A stretch of 61,224 bases of DNA. It comes from Deltaproteobacteria bacterium. GTDB taxonomy: Bacteria; Desulfobacterota; Desulfobulbia; Desulfobulbales; Desulfurivibrionaceae. A program made the translations under genes and the position numbers. The stretch's first letter is position 1. The number at the start of each line of letters is the position of its first letter. Of this stretch, positions 1 to 9,580 are shown piece by piece. The stretch is from NCBI GenBank assembly GCA_026388735.1, contig JAPLJG010000108.1, positions 1 to 61,224 on the forward strand. Reading direction: 5' to 3'. The notes beneath the pieces were generated by a model. That model worked only from the letters and a program-made list of their open reading frames with translations. It made no database searches and was not told the DNA's origin.

Positions 1-678
1 CGCCTTGTCGTAGGCACCCATCTCGTAATAGAGATTGGCCAATTCTTCCCGCAAGGCAGGGCGAGCGGGCTCCTTTTGAAGCAGGGTCTCCAGCATTGCC
101 GCCGCTTCGACCTTCTTCTGCTGGACAAGCAGGGCAGAGGCCGCGCCACGCAAGACTTGGCGATTATCCGGCTCCCGCTGGAGCACTTTTTTGTACAACT
201 CCACAGCCATGGCACCATTACCCTGGACTCTGCTCGCCTCTGCCAGGGCCAGCAGGTACTGAAGATTCCTGGGAGCAGCCTCAACCAACAACTCAAGATG
301 GGGCAGGGCGTTCTCTTCTCTTTTTAATTGCAAAAGAATGGTGACCAGCTCCCAACGAGCCGCCTCAAGCCCCTCCCGCATGCCCAACAAAGCCTCATAA
401 ACAGGCACCGCCTCGGCGAGCCTGCCGTTGCGCGCCAGTTCCCGCCCCTGATCCCAGAGAGCCTTCCAGGCGACATCCTTGTCCTCCTTGAGCTGGATGG
501 TCCGGGCCGGAACAACCTGCTTACCCGGTGGTGACACAGAAGGCTCTGCCGCATAGCCCGTAGGGGGAAGGCAAGCCTGGGAACACAGCGCAAAAATAGA
601 CAGTAAAACGAGGACGAGAGTTCTCGCGCGGGGGAAAGGCAAGGCGGGGTGCAGGAAGATAGGCAATCTGATACGCAT
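1..678 (-). CDS. TPR-repeat protein, exported (3' end outside window)
   Basis: The minus frame stays open for 226 codons from an ATG at 678 to the window edge, so the C-terminus is missing. The protein begins MRIRLPIF. A hydrophobic stretch at about residues 20-35 followed by GYAAE looks like a Sec signal peptide. The rest consists of helical pairs typical of tetratricopeptide repeats, for example LAEAVPVYEALL, AVELYKKVLQREPDN and LANLYYEMGAYDKA. TPR proteins are scaffolds for protein complexes, so a periplasmic assembly role is inferred and no substrate can be named. The gene lies about 70 bp after the aminotransferase gene on the same strand and may share its transcript. Confidence 0.8.
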   Translation of the reverse strand, partial: MRIRLPIFLHPALPFPRARTLVLVLLSIFALCSQACLPPTGYAAEPSVSPPGKQVVPARTIQLKEDKDVAWKALWDQGRELARNGRLAEAVPVYEALLGMREGLEAARWELVTILLQLKREENALPHLELLVEAAPRNLQYLLALAEASRVQGNGAMAVELYKKVLQREPDNRQVLRGAASALLVQQKKVEAAAMLETLLQKEPARPALREELANLYYEMGAYDKA

Positions 679-747
679 CAACAGAGAGTGTCCTTTTGGC
701 AACCGTAAAAAGGACCGGCTTCAGAAACTGAAAAAGGGGGAGCAGGT

Positions 748-1941
748 CTACCGTGTATAAAATTCGGCAATCTTTTCAACAACAAAACATTGCATCGCAT
801 CCGTAAGTTCCGGGAAAATTGGCAGCGCCAGGGTCTCAAGTGCCGCCCGCTCCGCTTCGGGAAACGAGACCTCTTCATATCCCAGACCAGCAAGACACCC
901 CTGCCGGTGGAGGGGAATGGGATAATAGATCTCCGCCCCGACTTCGTGACTTATGAGATGCCGGAGCAGCCCGTCACGGTCCCTGGCCCGGATGACAAAC
1001 TGATTATAGATATGATAGTCGCACTCTGCCCCGACCGTCAACCCCTCCGCCTCATACACCGCTTCGGGCAAAGAAACAGCCCCACTCTCCAGCAGGCCGG
1101 TTTGGGCGAATAGACGGCGATAATTGGCGGCATTACGCCGCCGCGCTCTGTGCCACTCGGGCAGGCGGGCAAGTTTTATGTCAAGCACCACGGTCTGGAT
1201 GGGATCGATCCGGAAATTGCCCCCCACCACCCCGTGGTGATACTTGGGCGCCCCACCATGCACCCGGATAATCCGGAGGCGTTCGGCCAGAGCGGGATCG
1301 TTGCAGGTAATCAACCCGCCGTCGCCCACGCCACCGAGATTCTTGCTGGGGAAAAATGAAAAGCAGCCGGCCTCGCCCATGGAGCCTGCCCGATGCCAGA
1401 CGGTCTGGCCGCCGGTCTGCATGAGATACACCGCGCCAATGGCCTGGGCGGCATCCTCCACCACCGGCAGATTGTACTGCCTAGCAAGGGCAAGAATCGC
1501 CCCCATGTCCGCACATTGGCCGTAAAGATGCACCGGGATGATCGCCTTGATCCGCTTATCTCCCTGGGCATCCTGGGCCAGGGCTTCGGCCATCCGCGCC
1601 GGGTCGATATTGTAACTCACCGGGTCGATATCAGCAAAAACCGGCCGCGCGCCTAAGCGGAGGATGCAGCCCATGGTGGCGAAAAAGGAATAGGGCGTGG
1701 TCAACACCGCATCGCCTGGGCCGATACCCAAGGCCATGAGTGCGGCCAGCAGCGCGTCGGTGCCGCTGGCAACGCCGATGCCATAATTAGAGCCACAATA
1801 GGAGGCGATATTTTTTTCAAACTGTTCGACCTTGGGACCGAGGATGTACTGGGTCGAATCAATGACCTCGGTCACTGCGGCAAGGATCTCGTCACGCAGA
1901 GGAGCCATCTGGCCATGTAAGTCTAAGAGGGGAACTCGCAT
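748..1941 (-). CDS. DegT/DnrJ/EryC1/StrS-family PLP aminotransferase
   Basis: The 397-residue protein starts MRVPLLDL. An upstream in-frame start at 1989 adds 16 residues without homology-like character, and the ATG at 1941 has a GGA a few bases before it. The family transfers amino groups to keto-sugars for O-antigen, capsule or glycan sugars, using PLP. The Schiff-base lysine sits in SFFPSKNLGGVGDGG (about K200). VEDAAQAIGA (about D163) supplies the residue that contacts the PLP ring nitrogen, and ASGTDALLAAL binds phosphate. The length is normal for the family. It lies 51 bp after rpoH, with no other sugar-pathway gene next to it, so the sugar substrate is unknown. Confidence 0.93.
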   Translation of the reverse strand: MRVPLLDLHGQMAPLRDEILAAVTEVIDSTQYILGPKVEQFEKNIASYCGSNYGIGVASGTDALLAALMALGIGPGDAVLTTPYSFFATMGCILRLGARPVFADIDPVSYNIDPARMAEALAQDAQGDKRIKAIIPVHLYGQCADMGAILALARQYNLPVVEDAAQAIGAVYLMQTGGQTVWHRAGSMGEAGCFSFFPSKNLGGVGDGGLITCNDPALAERLRIIRVHGGAPKYHHGVVGGNFRIDPIQTVVLDIKLARLPEWHRARRRNAANYRRLFAQTGLLESGAVSLPEAVYEAEGLTVGAECDYHIYNQFVIRARDRDGLLRHLISHEVGAEIYYPIPLHRQGCLAGLGYEEVSFPEAERAALETLALPIFPELTDAMQCFVVEKIAEFYTR

Positions 1942-1992
1942 AATGCTTTTTTTCCAGGTATCGCCAAAGGCGGCGGGATCGCCGACCAAGGG

Positions 1993-2979
1993 CTATGAAC
2001 GCCAGGGGTTGAGGAATTCCGCAAGGAAGTCCTTGATATCTGGGACTTCCTTTTCAAAATACTCCCGCATTTTCTTCAGGAGATTGGCCTCGATCTGCCG
2101 CACCCGTTCCCGGGAGATGTCAAACTTGTCGGCAATATCCTGTAGGGTGAGGGGCTCGTCGCTCAGCAGCCGGTCGGCCAGGATAGCCTTTTCCTTGTCG
2201 TTCAAGGTCTCGCGCAGCTTGTCGAGAACCGTGCCCATCCACTCATGCACTTCCTTTTCCGCTACCCGTTCTTCCACGGTGGGCCCAACCATGGGCAGGA
2301 AATTCTTCTGTTCCTCGTCGGAGCCTTCCCGCACCGGACTTTCCAGGGAAACATCCCAGTTGTCCATACGCTGGCTCATCTCAATGACTTCACTTTCCTT
2401 GACATTGAGGCGCTGGGCCAGCAATTTGACCTCCGGCGCAAAACCCTGCGATTCTAGCAGTTTTTTTTCTTTATTCAAGCTGAAAAACAATTTGCGCTGG
2501 GCCTGGGTGGTGCCGATCTTGACCAGCCGCCAGTTATCCATAATGAACTTGAGGATATAAGCCCGTATCCAGTACGCGGCATAATAGGAAAATTTCACCT
2601 GCCGGTAGGGGTCGAATTTTTTCACCGCCTGCACCAGGCCGACATTGCCCTCTTGGATGAGATCGAGAAAGTTCTGCATCCAGTATTTCTGGAAATCCAT
2701 GGCCACCTTGACCACCAGCCGCAGATTGGAGGTCACCAGTTTGTAGGCCGCCTCCGGGTCGCCGGTTGCCTGAAAATGGCGGGCCAGTTCATCGGTCTCT
2801 TCACGGCTCATGAGCTTGTACTGGCTGATCTCCTGGAGATACCGATGGAGGCCCGCATTGCCCAAGGCCGGGAGATGGTCGTCATCCGGTAGGGCGACCA
2901 GAGGATGCAGGACTTCCTGCGCATCTTCCTCATCATCGATTATTTCAAGGACTTCCGGGTCTTCTTTCATGTGGGTCAT
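1993..2979 (-). CDS. rpoH: RNA polymerase heat-shock sigma factor RpoH (sigma-32 type)
   Basis: This sigma-70 family protein of about 328 residues directs RNA polymerase to stress promoters. Region 1.2/2 is clear ([52 protein letters not shown]). The RpoH-like stretch around [11 protein letters not shown] follows. Region 4.2 ends the protein with [20 protein letters not shown]. Region 1.1 is absent and the size is small, which separates it from RpoD. The N-terminus is acidic. Neither the ATG at 2979 nor that at 2970 (MKEDPEVL) has a Shine-Dalgarno sequence. A TTGACC/TAATAA promoter-like pair at 3006-2979 would give an almost leaderless mRNA starting near 2972, which would favour 2970. The gene is divergent from lepA. 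Confidence 0.9.
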   Translation of the reverse strand: MTHMKEDPEVLEIIDDEEDAQEVLHPLVALPDDDHLPALGNAGLHRYLQEISQYKLMSREETDELARHFQATGDPEAAYKLVTSNLRLVVKVAMDFQKYWMQNFLDLIQEGNVGLVQAVKKFDPYRQVKFSYYAAYWIRAYILKFIMDNWRLVKIGTTQAQRKLFFSLNKEKKLLESQGFAPEVKLLAQRLNVKESEVIEMSQRMDNWDVSLESPVREGSDEEQKNFLPMVGPTVEERVAEKEVHEWMGTVLDKLRETLNDKEKAILADRLLSDEPLTLQDIADKFDISRERVRQIEANLLKKMREYFEKEVPDIKDFLAEFLNPWRS

Positions 2980-3089
2980 TATTATTAGAACCGCGCCAAA
3001 GGTCAATCTCTTTCCACAACCGCGCACCCCTTGCCTGCCTCGCCGCATGCCTCTTCACAGACACAAAGGAGCATAATCCCTTTTTAAAA

Positions 3090-3118
3090 TTGCCTTTGCA
3101 AGGCTACCTTTTTATGAT
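3090..3118 (+). promoter_or_regulatory. Candidate sigma-70 promoter of lepA
   Basis: TTGCCT at 3090-3095 is separated by exactly 17 bp from TATGAT at 3113-3118. Transcription would start near 3125, giving a leader of about 100 nt before the lepA ATG at 3228. The stretch lies in the rpoH-lepA divergent intergenic region. This is a motif match by eye only. Confidence 0.45.
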
Positions 3119-3227
3119 AGATACCCTCTTCTGTGGGCTCAGCATAATTTTTCCGCCCATTTTCTTGTTTCTGATACAGTACAACAACTGCCTGGCCGAA
3201 AAAACAGGACACTCCCCGGATTCCCTT

Positions 3228-5021
3228 ATGGAAAACATTCGAAATTTCAGCATCATCGCCCATATCGATCACGGAAAATCCACCCTGGCCGACCGCTTTA
3301 TCCAGCTCTGCGGCATGGTTACCGACCGCCAGTTCCACGACCAGCTTCTCGACAGCATGGATATCGAGCGCGAGCGCGGCATCACCATCAAAAGCCAGGC
3401 GATCTGCCTTCCCTACCGGGCCAAGAACGGCAAGGACTACATCCTCAACCTCGTTGACACCCCGGGGCACGTCGATTTCAGCTACGAGGTCTCCCGGGCC
3501 CTGGCCTCCTGCGAGGGAGCGCTGCTCCTCGTTGACGCGGCCCAAGGCATTGAAGCCCAGACCCTGGCCAATCTCTACCTGGCCATGGAACATAACCTGG
3601 AAATAATCCCGGTCATCAACAAGATCGATCTCCCGTCCGCAGACCCGGAGGGGGTTGCCCACCAAATCGAGGAAGACCTTGGCCTGGACGCCGACCATAT
3701 CCAGCTCTGTTCGGCAAAAACCGGAGTGGGCGTCGATGCGGTGCTGGAGGCGGTGGTCAATCTCCTGCCCCCGCCCAAGGGCGACCCGGAAAAACCCTTG
3801 GAGGCCCTGATCTTTGACGCATTCTACGACCCGTTCCGAGGGACCATCATCTCCTGCCGCATCTTTGAAGGACGGATCAAGGCCGGAGACACCATGCTCT
3901 TCATGGCCAACAATGCAGCCTACCGGGTCGAAGAGGTCGGTTTTTTCCACCTGACCCGCGACCCCCAAAAAGAACTGAGCGCAGGCCAGGTCGGCTACAT
4001 CATCGCCGGAATCAAAAACATCACCGATACCAGACCCGGCGACACCATCACCCTGAAGGACCGCCCCTGCGCCAAGCCCTTGCCTGGGTTCCAGGAGATC
4101 AAGCAGGTGGTGTTTTCCTCCATCTATCCCGTGTCCACGGACGACTACGAAATCCTGGCCACGGCCTTAGAAAAGCTCACCCTCAACGACGCCTCCCTAT
4201 CCTTCCAGAAGGACGCGTCCACCGCACTGGGCTTCGGCTTCCGCTGCGGATTCTTGGGCCTGCTCCATCTGGAAGTGGTCCAGGAGCGGCTGGAGCGGGA
4301 GTTCGACCTCTCGCTGATCCTCACCGTGCCTTCGGTGAACTACAAGATCTTCCTCAAGGACGGGACCATGAAAGAGGTGGACAACCCGGCCCACTACCCG
4401 GACCCGACCACCATTGAGCGCATCGAGGAGCCCTTTATCAAGGCCACTATCCTCATCCCGGAACGCTACATGGGGGTGGTGATGACCCTGTGCATGGAGC
4501 GGCGCGGCGAAAACACCCATTACCACTACCCCATACCCGGCAGGATCGAGTTCACCTGCGAACTGCCCCTGGGGGAAATCATTTACGACTTCTACGATCG
4601 GCTCAAATCCGTCACCCAGGGCTACGGCTCCTTTGATTACGATCTCCTGGATTACCGGGAAAGCGATCTGGTCAAGCTGGACATCCTGGTCAATGGCGAG
4701 CGGGTGGACGCCCTTTCCCAACTGGTGCACAGCAACAATGCCAGGGCGCGCGGCCTCCATGCCTGCGAAAAACTGAAAGAGGAGATTCCGCGACAGATGT
4801 TCAAGATCGCCATCCAGGCGGCGGTGGGGGGCAACATCATCGGCAGGGAAACCATCTCCGCCTTGCGCAAGGACGTGCTGGCGAAATGCTACGGCGGCGA
4901 CATCAGCCGCAAGCGGAAACTGCTGGAGAAACAAAAGGCCGGGAAAAAGCGGATGAAAACCGTGGGCAACGTGGAGATTCCGCAGAGCGCCTTTCTGGCG
5001 GTGCTCAAGTCAGATCAGTAG
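3228..5021 (+). CDS. lepA: Elongation factor 4 (LepA), ribosome back-translocase GTPase
   Basis: The 597-residue protein is a full-length LepA. It binds ribosomes and acts on stalled or mistranslocated complexes using GTP. The G domain has AHIDHGKST (G1), [10 protein letters not shown] (switch region), DTPGHVDF (G3) and NKIDLP (G4). The LepA-specific C-terminal domain ends with the usual basic segment [20 protein letters not shown] followed by [11 protein letters not shown] chose the ATG at 3228 (MENIRNFS) because it matches the family N-terminus. The frame is open back to 3090, but those 46 residues overlap the candidate promoter and look unlike the family. The gene appears to be monocistronic and divergent from rpoH. 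Confidence 0.97.
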   Translation: MENIRNFSIIAHIDHGKSTLADRFIQLCGMVTDRQFHDQLLDSMDIERERGITIKSQAICLPYRAKNGKDYILNLVDTPGHVDFSYEVSRALASCEGALLLVDAAQGIEAQTLANLYLAMEHNLEIIPVINKIDLPSADPEGVAHQIEEDLGLDADHIQLCSAKTGVGVDAVLEAVVNLLPPPKGDPEKPLEALIFDAFYDPFRGTIISCRIFEGRIKAGDTMLFMANNAAYRVEEVGFFHLTRDPQKELSAGQVGYIIAGIKNITDTRPGDTITLKDRPCAKPLPGFQEIKQVVFSSIYPVSTDDYEILATALEKLTLNDASLSFQKDASTALGFGFRCGFLGLLHLEVVQERLEREFDLSLILTVPSVNYKIFLKDGTMKEVDNPAHYPDPTTIERIEEPFIKATILIPERYMGVVMTLCMERRGENTHYHYPIPGRIEFTCELPLGEIIYDFYDRLKSVTQGYGSFDYDLLDYRESDLVKLDILVNGERVDALSQLVHSNNARARGLHACEKLKEEIPRQMFKIAIQAAVGGNIIGRETISALRKDVLAKCYGGDISRKRKLLEKQKAGKKRMKTVGNVEIPQSAFLAVLKSDQ

Positions 5022-5095
5022 TAAGCGGGTCGGTTTTATTCAACCAAAACCAAACCACTCGTAGAGAATCGGACGCCCCCTACGATGACTGCTTC

Positions 5096-5371
5096 TTACC
5101 TCGTCCGTCTGGGGCACTGCGTGGCAAGCACGCATTCGATCTTGCGCTCCATGATCTCCTGGACTTCCTCTTCGCTTAAGGCCGCGTTGTGCTCTTTGGA
5201 GATGAAAACAATACAGTCCTTGCAAACATTGAGCGCGCTGCGGTAATCGTCCAATTCCTGGGCGACCTCCCAGCACGGCCTGTTTTCAAGGCCCTGCTTC
5301 CAGGCAAGACAGCTCTCCTCGCTCCCGCAAAAAGTAATCTGCCAACAGTGCCATTCATCCTGCTTTATCAT
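5096..5371 (-). CDS. Small cysteine-rich protein resembling two-CW domain proteins
   Basis: The 91-residue protein begins MIKQDEWHCW, and GAGG sits nine bases before the ATG. Cysteines occur in the order HCW, FCG, SCL, RPCWEV and VCKDC, which matches the CW-CG-C-CW-CxxC layout of the two-CW domain common in anaerobic Desulfobacterota. Such cysteines may bind metal or sense redox state, but the function is unknown. The C-terminus is an acidic helix (ALSEEEVQEIMERKI) followed by a basic tail. It lies between lepA and engB, convergent with lepA. Its CWEVA segment recurs in the MerR regulator at 17932-18249. Confidence 0.7.
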   Translation of the reverse strand: MIKQDEWHCWQITFCGSEESCLAWKQGLENRPCWEVAQELDDYRSALNVCKDCIVFISKEHNAALSEEEVQEIMERKIECVLATQCPRRTR

Positions 5372-5457
5372 GGTTTGCGTCCTCGCACTTCCTAAAAAGA
5401 AAGAAGCCCCCGGCACAGGCCGACGGCATTGTCATCACGATCAAGACCTAAAAAAAA

Positions 5458-6075
5458 TCACCCCAGAAAAGTGGCGATTGCCGCCATCAACTCATCCTTG
5501 CCATCGCCTGTCTTCGCGGAAAACAGCACCCGATCCTGCTTGCTCAGGCCGAGAGCGGCATCGAGGCTCGCGGCCTGCTTGGCCTGCTCGTTATTGGACA
5601 GCTTGTCCCGCTTGGTATAGACGATGATAAAAGGACGGCCCCGGCTCCGGAGCCATTCGACCAGCTCCCGGTCCTGGGCCTTCAGGAGATGCCGGATGTC
5701 GATGAGCACCACCACGCAGCGCAGCGTTGGGCTGGTGGACAGGTATTCGGTAACCAGCCCCTGCCATTCGTCTTGAAGTTTTTTAGAGACCTTGGCAAAA
5801 CCGTAGCCTGGCAGATCGACCAAGTAGAGCTTGGCGTCCACGATAAAATAGTTGAGGCTCTGGGTTTTGCCCGGCCGGGAACTGACCTTAACCAACCCGT
5901 TGCGATTCACCAACCGATTGATCAGGCTTGATTTGCCCACATTAGAACGCCCGGCAAAGGCGATCTCCGGCAGGGGTTCTTCGGGCAACTGCGCCATTTT
6001 GTAGGCGCTTTTCACAAATTCGATCTTCGCGTAATTCACGGCAGAGTCGGTCACATTTTCTCCCTGGCGAGACAA
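5458..6075 (-). CDS. engB: Ribosome biogenesis GTPase EngB (YihA/YsxC)
   Basis: The 205-residue GTPase is involved in late assembly of the 50S subunit. The GTP-binding motifs are all present: GRSNVGKSSLIN (G1), SRPGKTQSLN (G2 region), DLPGYGFAK (G3), TKRDKL (G4) and FSAKTG (G5). The length is typical of the family. It sits 40 bp downstream of hisG on the same strand, so co-transcription with hisI-hisG is plausible. Nothing in it is unusual. Confidence 0.96.
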   Translation of the reverse strand: MSRQGENVTDSAVNYAKIEFVKSAYKMAQLPEEPLPEIAFAGRSNVGKSSLINRLVNRNGLVKVSSRPGKTQSLNYFIVDAKLYLVDLPGYGFAKVSKKLQDEWQGLVTEYLSTSPTLRCVVVLIDIRHLLKAQDRELVEWLRSRGRPFIIVYTKRDKLSNNEQAKQAASLDAALGLSKQDRVLFSAKTGDGKDELMAAIATFLG

Positions 6076-6114
6076 TCGCCCAGTCCTTGTTTGACAGCCC
6101 TGTCCGGATAAAAA

Positions 6115-6987
6115 TCAGATAACCTTGTTCAAGGAATATTCAATGATGCCTTCGGCGCCGTTCTTCAATAGCCTCGGGATCAGATCCCGAACCTCATGCT
6201 CGGAGATGACCGTTTCCACAGAAAACCATTCGGAGTGATACAGCGGCGCCACCGTGGGCCCGTTCATGCTGGGCAGGATGGCGATCACCTGGTCAAGATG
6301 CGTCTGGGGCACGTTCATCTTGAGACCAACGATCTTGTCGGCCCGCAACGCCCCCTGTAACAGCAGAGCGATGTTTTCGATCTTCTCCCGCTTCCAGGGG
6401 TCAGCCCAGGCAGCCTTGGAAGCGATGAACTGGGTATTGGAGGTCATCAGCTCGTGGATGATCCGCAGGCCATGGGCCCGGATGGTGCTTTCCGTTTCGG
6501 TGACCTCGACGATGGCATCGGCCAGTCCGGAAACAACCTTGGCCTCTGTGGCGCCCCAGGAAAAAGAGATATCGACGTTGATCCCCTTTTGGGCGAAGAA
6601 TTTCCGGGTATAGCCCACCAGCTCGGTGGCAATCTTCTTGCCTTCCAGATCCTCAAGCCGCTGGATAGGGGAATCCCCTGGCACGGCGATCACCCAGCGG
6701 GTTGGCCGCCTGCTGACCTTGGAATAGATCAGATCGGCCACCACCACGATGTCGGATTCGTTCTCCAGGGTCCAGTCCTTGCCGGTTATCCCGGCGTCCA
6801 GCACCTCTTTTTCCACATAGCTGGACATTTCCTGGGGGCGACAGATGGAACAGGACAGCTCGGGATCATCCACCTCCGGGAAATAATTGCGGGAAGAGAG
6901 CTTGATCCGCCAGCCCGACTTTTCAAAAAGCTCAACAGTCGCTTTTTCCAGACTGCCCTTGGGGATACCCAGTTTCAAGATGTTCAT
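6115..6987 (-). CDS. hisG: ATP phosphoribosyltransferase, long form (HisG)
   Basis: The 290-residue enzyme condenses ATP and PRPP, the committed first step of histidine synthesis in the cytoplasm. The N-terminal lobe begins [16 protein letters not shown]. The PRPP loop region is seen in [15 protein letters not shown]-terminal domain of about 75 residues ([20 protein letters not shown]) is the ACT-like regulatory domain of long-form HisG, which works without HisZ and is inhibited by histidine. Its start overlaps the end of hisI by four bases (ATGA), so the two are translationally coupled. No other his genes are in the window. Confidence 0.96.
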   Translation of the reverse strand: MNILKLGIPKGSLEKATVELFEKSGWRIKLSSRNYFPEVDDPELSCSICRPQEMSSYVEKEVLDAGITGKDWTLENESDIVVVADLIYSKVSRRPTRWVIAVPGDSPIQRLEDLEGKKIATELVGYTRKFFAQKGINVDISFSWGATEAKVVSGLADAIVEVTETESTIRAHGLRIIHELMTSNTQFIASKAAWADPWKREKIENIALLLQGALRADKIVGLKMNVPQTHLDQVIAILPSMNGPTVAPLYHSEWFSVETVISEHEVRDLIPRLLKNGAEGIIEYSLNKVI

Positions 6988-7361
6988 TTTTTATAGACCT
7001 TCCCGGGATCAAAAACCGGCGTATCGTTTACCTCAAGTCCGCTGCCCTGCACCTTTCTAAAAAAACAACTCCGGTACCCCTTGTGACAAGCGGCACCGCC
7101 CAACTGTTCCACCAAAAAGACCACGGTATCTGCGTCACAGTCAACCAGAATCTCCTTTACCAACTGCACATGCCCGGAGGTTTCCCCCTTGAGCCAGAGC
7201 TGGTTGCGAGAGCGGCTCCAGTAATGGGCCTTGCCTGTTTCCAGAGTCTTTTGCCAGGACTCTTCATTGATATAGGCAAGCATGAGAACCTCCCTGGTCA
7301 GGTGGTCCTGGGCAATGGCGGGCAGCAGACCGCCTCCCTTGTCAAATCGCAGCACACTCAT
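6984..7361 (-). CDS. hisI: Phosphoribosyl-AMP cyclohydrolase (HisI)
   Basis: The 125-residue protein opens the purine ring of PR-AMP, the third step of histidine synthesis. It carries ARDHLT-type N-terminal residues, [30 protein letters not shown] and the metal-binding DCDAD. The Zn cysteines lie in [13 protein letters not shown]. The HisE pyrophosphohydrolase domain found in bifunctional HisIE is absent. It is translationally coupled to hisG. The pairing of steps 1 and 3, away from the rest of the pathway, implies that the other his genes lie elsewhere on the chromosome. Confidence 0.95.
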   Translation of the reverse strand: MSVLRFDKGGGLLPAIAQDHLTREVLMLAYINEESWQKTLETGKAHYWSRSRNQLWLKGETSGHVQLVKEILVDCDADTVVFLVEQLGGAACHKGYRSCFFRKVQGSGLEVNDTPVFDPGKVYKK

Positions 7362-7387
7362 AATTCTCCCACAACGGCAGGCATTGC

Positions 7388-7561
7388 TTACTTGCCCTCT
7401 CCGCCCATGTCCTCCGGCTCTTTTTTCTCCGCCCCAGCTTTTTCCCTGACCAGGAAGTGCAGCAGGCAGGCGCTCCTAAATTTGCAATATTCCTTAGGCC
7501 TCTGGCAAACAGCCTTTTCGGAATCAATCTTTTCCTGGCATTTTTCACAGACCAGTTCCAT
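7388..7561 (-). CDS. Small cysteine-motif protein, unknown
   Basis: The 57-residue protein starts [10 protein letters not shown], with AGGTGG six bases before the ATG. It holds CEKC, then [18 protein letters not shown], and ends in a charged tail. Five cysteines in this arrangement suggest a zinc or iron-sulfur knuckle. I do not recognise the family. It lies 26 bp upstream of hisI on the same strand and may be the first gene of that transcript. No function is assigned. Confidence 0.55.
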   Translation of the reverse strand: MELVCEKCQEKIDSEKAVCQRPKEYCKFRSACLLHFLVREKAGAEKKEPEDMGGEGK

Positions 7562-7794
7562 GGCCGCCACCTGAAAAACACGCAAAATATGCCTATCTTT
7601 CTATCTTGTCAAGTAGTTGCGGTAACGGTAAGCATCCCAAAACACCTAGCCCAGAAATTTGAAAAAAAATTAAAGTAGCATATCCTTGAAAAAAAGACTA
7701 TTTTTTTAGGTTTCCTGCACTGTACGAAAAAGCAGCTCTTGGAGCAACAACCTTTCATTTTTCTTTGTTTTTCAACCGGATAAAGCTACAAGCC

Positions 7795-9300
7795 ATGATC
7801 ACCCCCGTGCCCTTTGCCTCCATGCAGCCAAAACTTGACCAACCGCCTCCCACAGGGGCGGAGACGGGGCCAACTGCCACGCTTGCCCAAGCCGAAGGCG
7901 TCATCAGCCAGGCCAAAGAGGCTCTGTCCGCACAAAAAAAAGAAACACTCACCCTCTCCGCCGACCCTCGCGTAACCCAGTGGCAGGATTGCAATTTTAA
8001 CCACTACAGCCACATCCTGGGTTTTCTCGGCCTGCCGGACACCATGACCGAGGTCAGGGACCAACAACCCGCAAAGGCAGCAAAGATCCTTGCGCATATC
8101 GAGAAATGCGAAAACGAACTGGGCGCCCTGGATATCGATATCCGCCGCAAAACCATCCAACCCCTCAAGGCTATCGCCCAGGCGCAAAAGATTGTACAGG
8201 AATGCGCCGCCTATCAGGACACCGTAAAAAAATGGCGCGACCAGATCACCCTTTTAACCGGCGCGGATAAAACCTTGCGGGAACGGCTCTCGGTCCGCGG
8301 TCAGCTTCCCCTGGCCAGGGAGCTTGGCCGGCGAACCGCAGCAATGGTGGATGAGGGCTACAATTTTTACCGCATGACCAAAGACGAAAGCGGCCAGAGT
8401 GACACCCCCACCCTCCATGACTATCACGCCCAGGCTGTTGATCTGGAAAAAAGGATCCGTAATATCGACCTAAACGGCCTCTCCGGGCTCGCCCGGGCCA
8501 TCGTCGAGCACAATTTCCAAGTCGCAATGGCCGCCACCGACCAACTCAAAGAATTCATTGAGTTTTTTCTGAAAAATCTCCCCGGAGAGATTACAGTGGT
8601 GGACAAGGTTCAGCAGGAGCTGACCAGTATGCGGGAAACACCGGCCCCCGCGATTCTGGCAAAAATAGAAGCCATCACCGCCAGCCTGTCCAGAAACTTG
8701 GTCGGTCTGAGAAACAAAGCGCAGAGCCTGAAGCAGATCCAGCTTCTCCCCATAGTTCTGGAAGAAACAAGAACCTTCCATTACACCATGAAAAATACCA
8801 TCATCCCGGAGCTAAAACGCCAGATCAACGCGCCAGGCTCTCCGGCAAACCCCAACACGATTGCCGCCGAAAAAGCCGCCGACTTCTTCATGGGGCTCAA
8901 AGGTTTTGTGCGGGCCATCAAGCTGCTTTTCAGCGCCGCAGGAGGCCAAAGGGCCATAAAACCTGAGGATCTGCACCAGATACTCATCGATCTCCTTAAC
9001 ACCTGCGATATCTACTACGGCAACACCAAGAAGGATGTTGCCAGGCTGCACAAGTTTATCGACGCCAAACTCTGCGCTTTCGAAAGGCCCTTTCCCTACG
9101 AAGGCCTCTTCCTTACAGCCAAAGAGGCTATCGGCACTTACGGCTCCCAGCTCGAAAAACTGCTGTTCAGCTTTGAGACCACCGATTGCAGCACCGACGA
9201 CAAGGACGAGAAACTTACCCAGGCACACAAAACCACGGTGGGACGTCTTATTACCAAACTGGAAGTGCGCACCGCAAACCTGGCAAGCGCCAAAAACTGA
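7795..9300 (+). CDS. Uncharacterised long helical cytoplasmic protein
   Basis: The 501-residue product starting MITPVPFA has no signal peptide, no membrane segment and no motif I recognise. An alternative TTG at 7765 is less likely. After a proline-rich N-terminus (about residues 10-25) it is predominantly amphipathic helix with heptad-like patterns, for example LAHIEKCENELGALDID, LVGLRNKAQSLKQIQLL and IIPELKRQI. This suggests a bundle or coiled-coil scaffold. About 200 bp of AT-rich sequence precedes it and probably holds its promoter. The next gene begins three bases after its stop codon, so a link to that small membrane protein is likely. Its function is unknown. Confidence 0.75.
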   Translation: MITPVPFASMQPKLDQPPPTGAETGPTATLAQAEGVISQAKEALSAQKKETLTLSADPRVTQWQDCNFNHYSHILGFLGLPDTMTEVRDQQPAKAAKILAHIEKCENELGALDIDIRRKTIQPLKAIAQAQKIVQECAAYQDTVKKWRDQITLLTGADKTLRERLSVRGQLPLARELGRRTAAMVDEGYNFYRMTKDESGQSDTPTLHDYHAQAVDLEKRIRNIDLNGLSGLARAIVEHNFQVAMAATDQLKEFIEFFLKNLPGEITVVDKVQQELTSMRETPAPAILAKIEAITASLSRNLVGLRNKAQSLKQIQLLPIVLEETRTFHYTMKNTIIPELKRQINAPGSPANPNTIAAEKAADFFMGLKGFVRAIKLLFSAAGGQRAIKPEDLHQILIDLLNTCDIYYGNTKKDVARLHKFIDAKLCAFERPFPYEGLFLTAKEAIGTYGSQLEKLLFSFETTDCSTDDKDEKLTQAHKTTVGRLITKLEVRTANLASAKN

Positions 9301-9302
9301 CC

Positions 9303-9524
9303 ATGTTCCAATTCCTCGACCAACTTCCGTTTTCGGTTCTGATCGTTTTTGCGATTTTCATGCTGCTGGCGCCGTTTCATCCCATGCCGCATGTGGTGGA
9401 AAAGATCATCATGCTGAAAAACGGTCAGCTCCATCGACCCATTGACATCTTCGACCTCTTGTTTCACCTGGCTCCGTTGCTGCTGCTTGCCCTCAAGTGG
9501 TGGCTGTCCCATGGCCAATCTTGA
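9303..9524 (+). CDS. Small two-segment membrane protein
   Basis: The 73-residue product MFQFLDQLPFS... has two hydrophobic segments, LPFSVLIVFAIFMLLAPF and DLLFHLAPLLLLALKWW. They are separated by a polar loop carrying HVVEKIIMLKNGQL and RPIDIFD. The EK..ML..G.L.RPIDIFDLL pattern looks conserved-family-like. I can link it to no biochemical function, although I recall such short proteins sometimes being labelled transporter-associated without proof. It starts 2 bp after the preceding helical gene and is probably coupled to it. Confidence 0.65.
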   Translation: MFQFLDQLPFSVLIVFAIFMLLAPFHPMPHVVEKIIMLKNGQLHRPIDIFDLLFHLAPLLLLALKWWLSHGQS

Positions 9525-9580
9525 CCCAACCCCCTTGCCATCAACATTCCCGCTATATACCGATAAAGGAGTACCACACC

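Noticed and set aside
3090..3227. Longer LepA N-terminus from 3090
   Set aside because: The extra 46 residues are unlike LepA, overlap a good promoter match, and the family N-terminus MENIRNFS fits the ATG at 3228.
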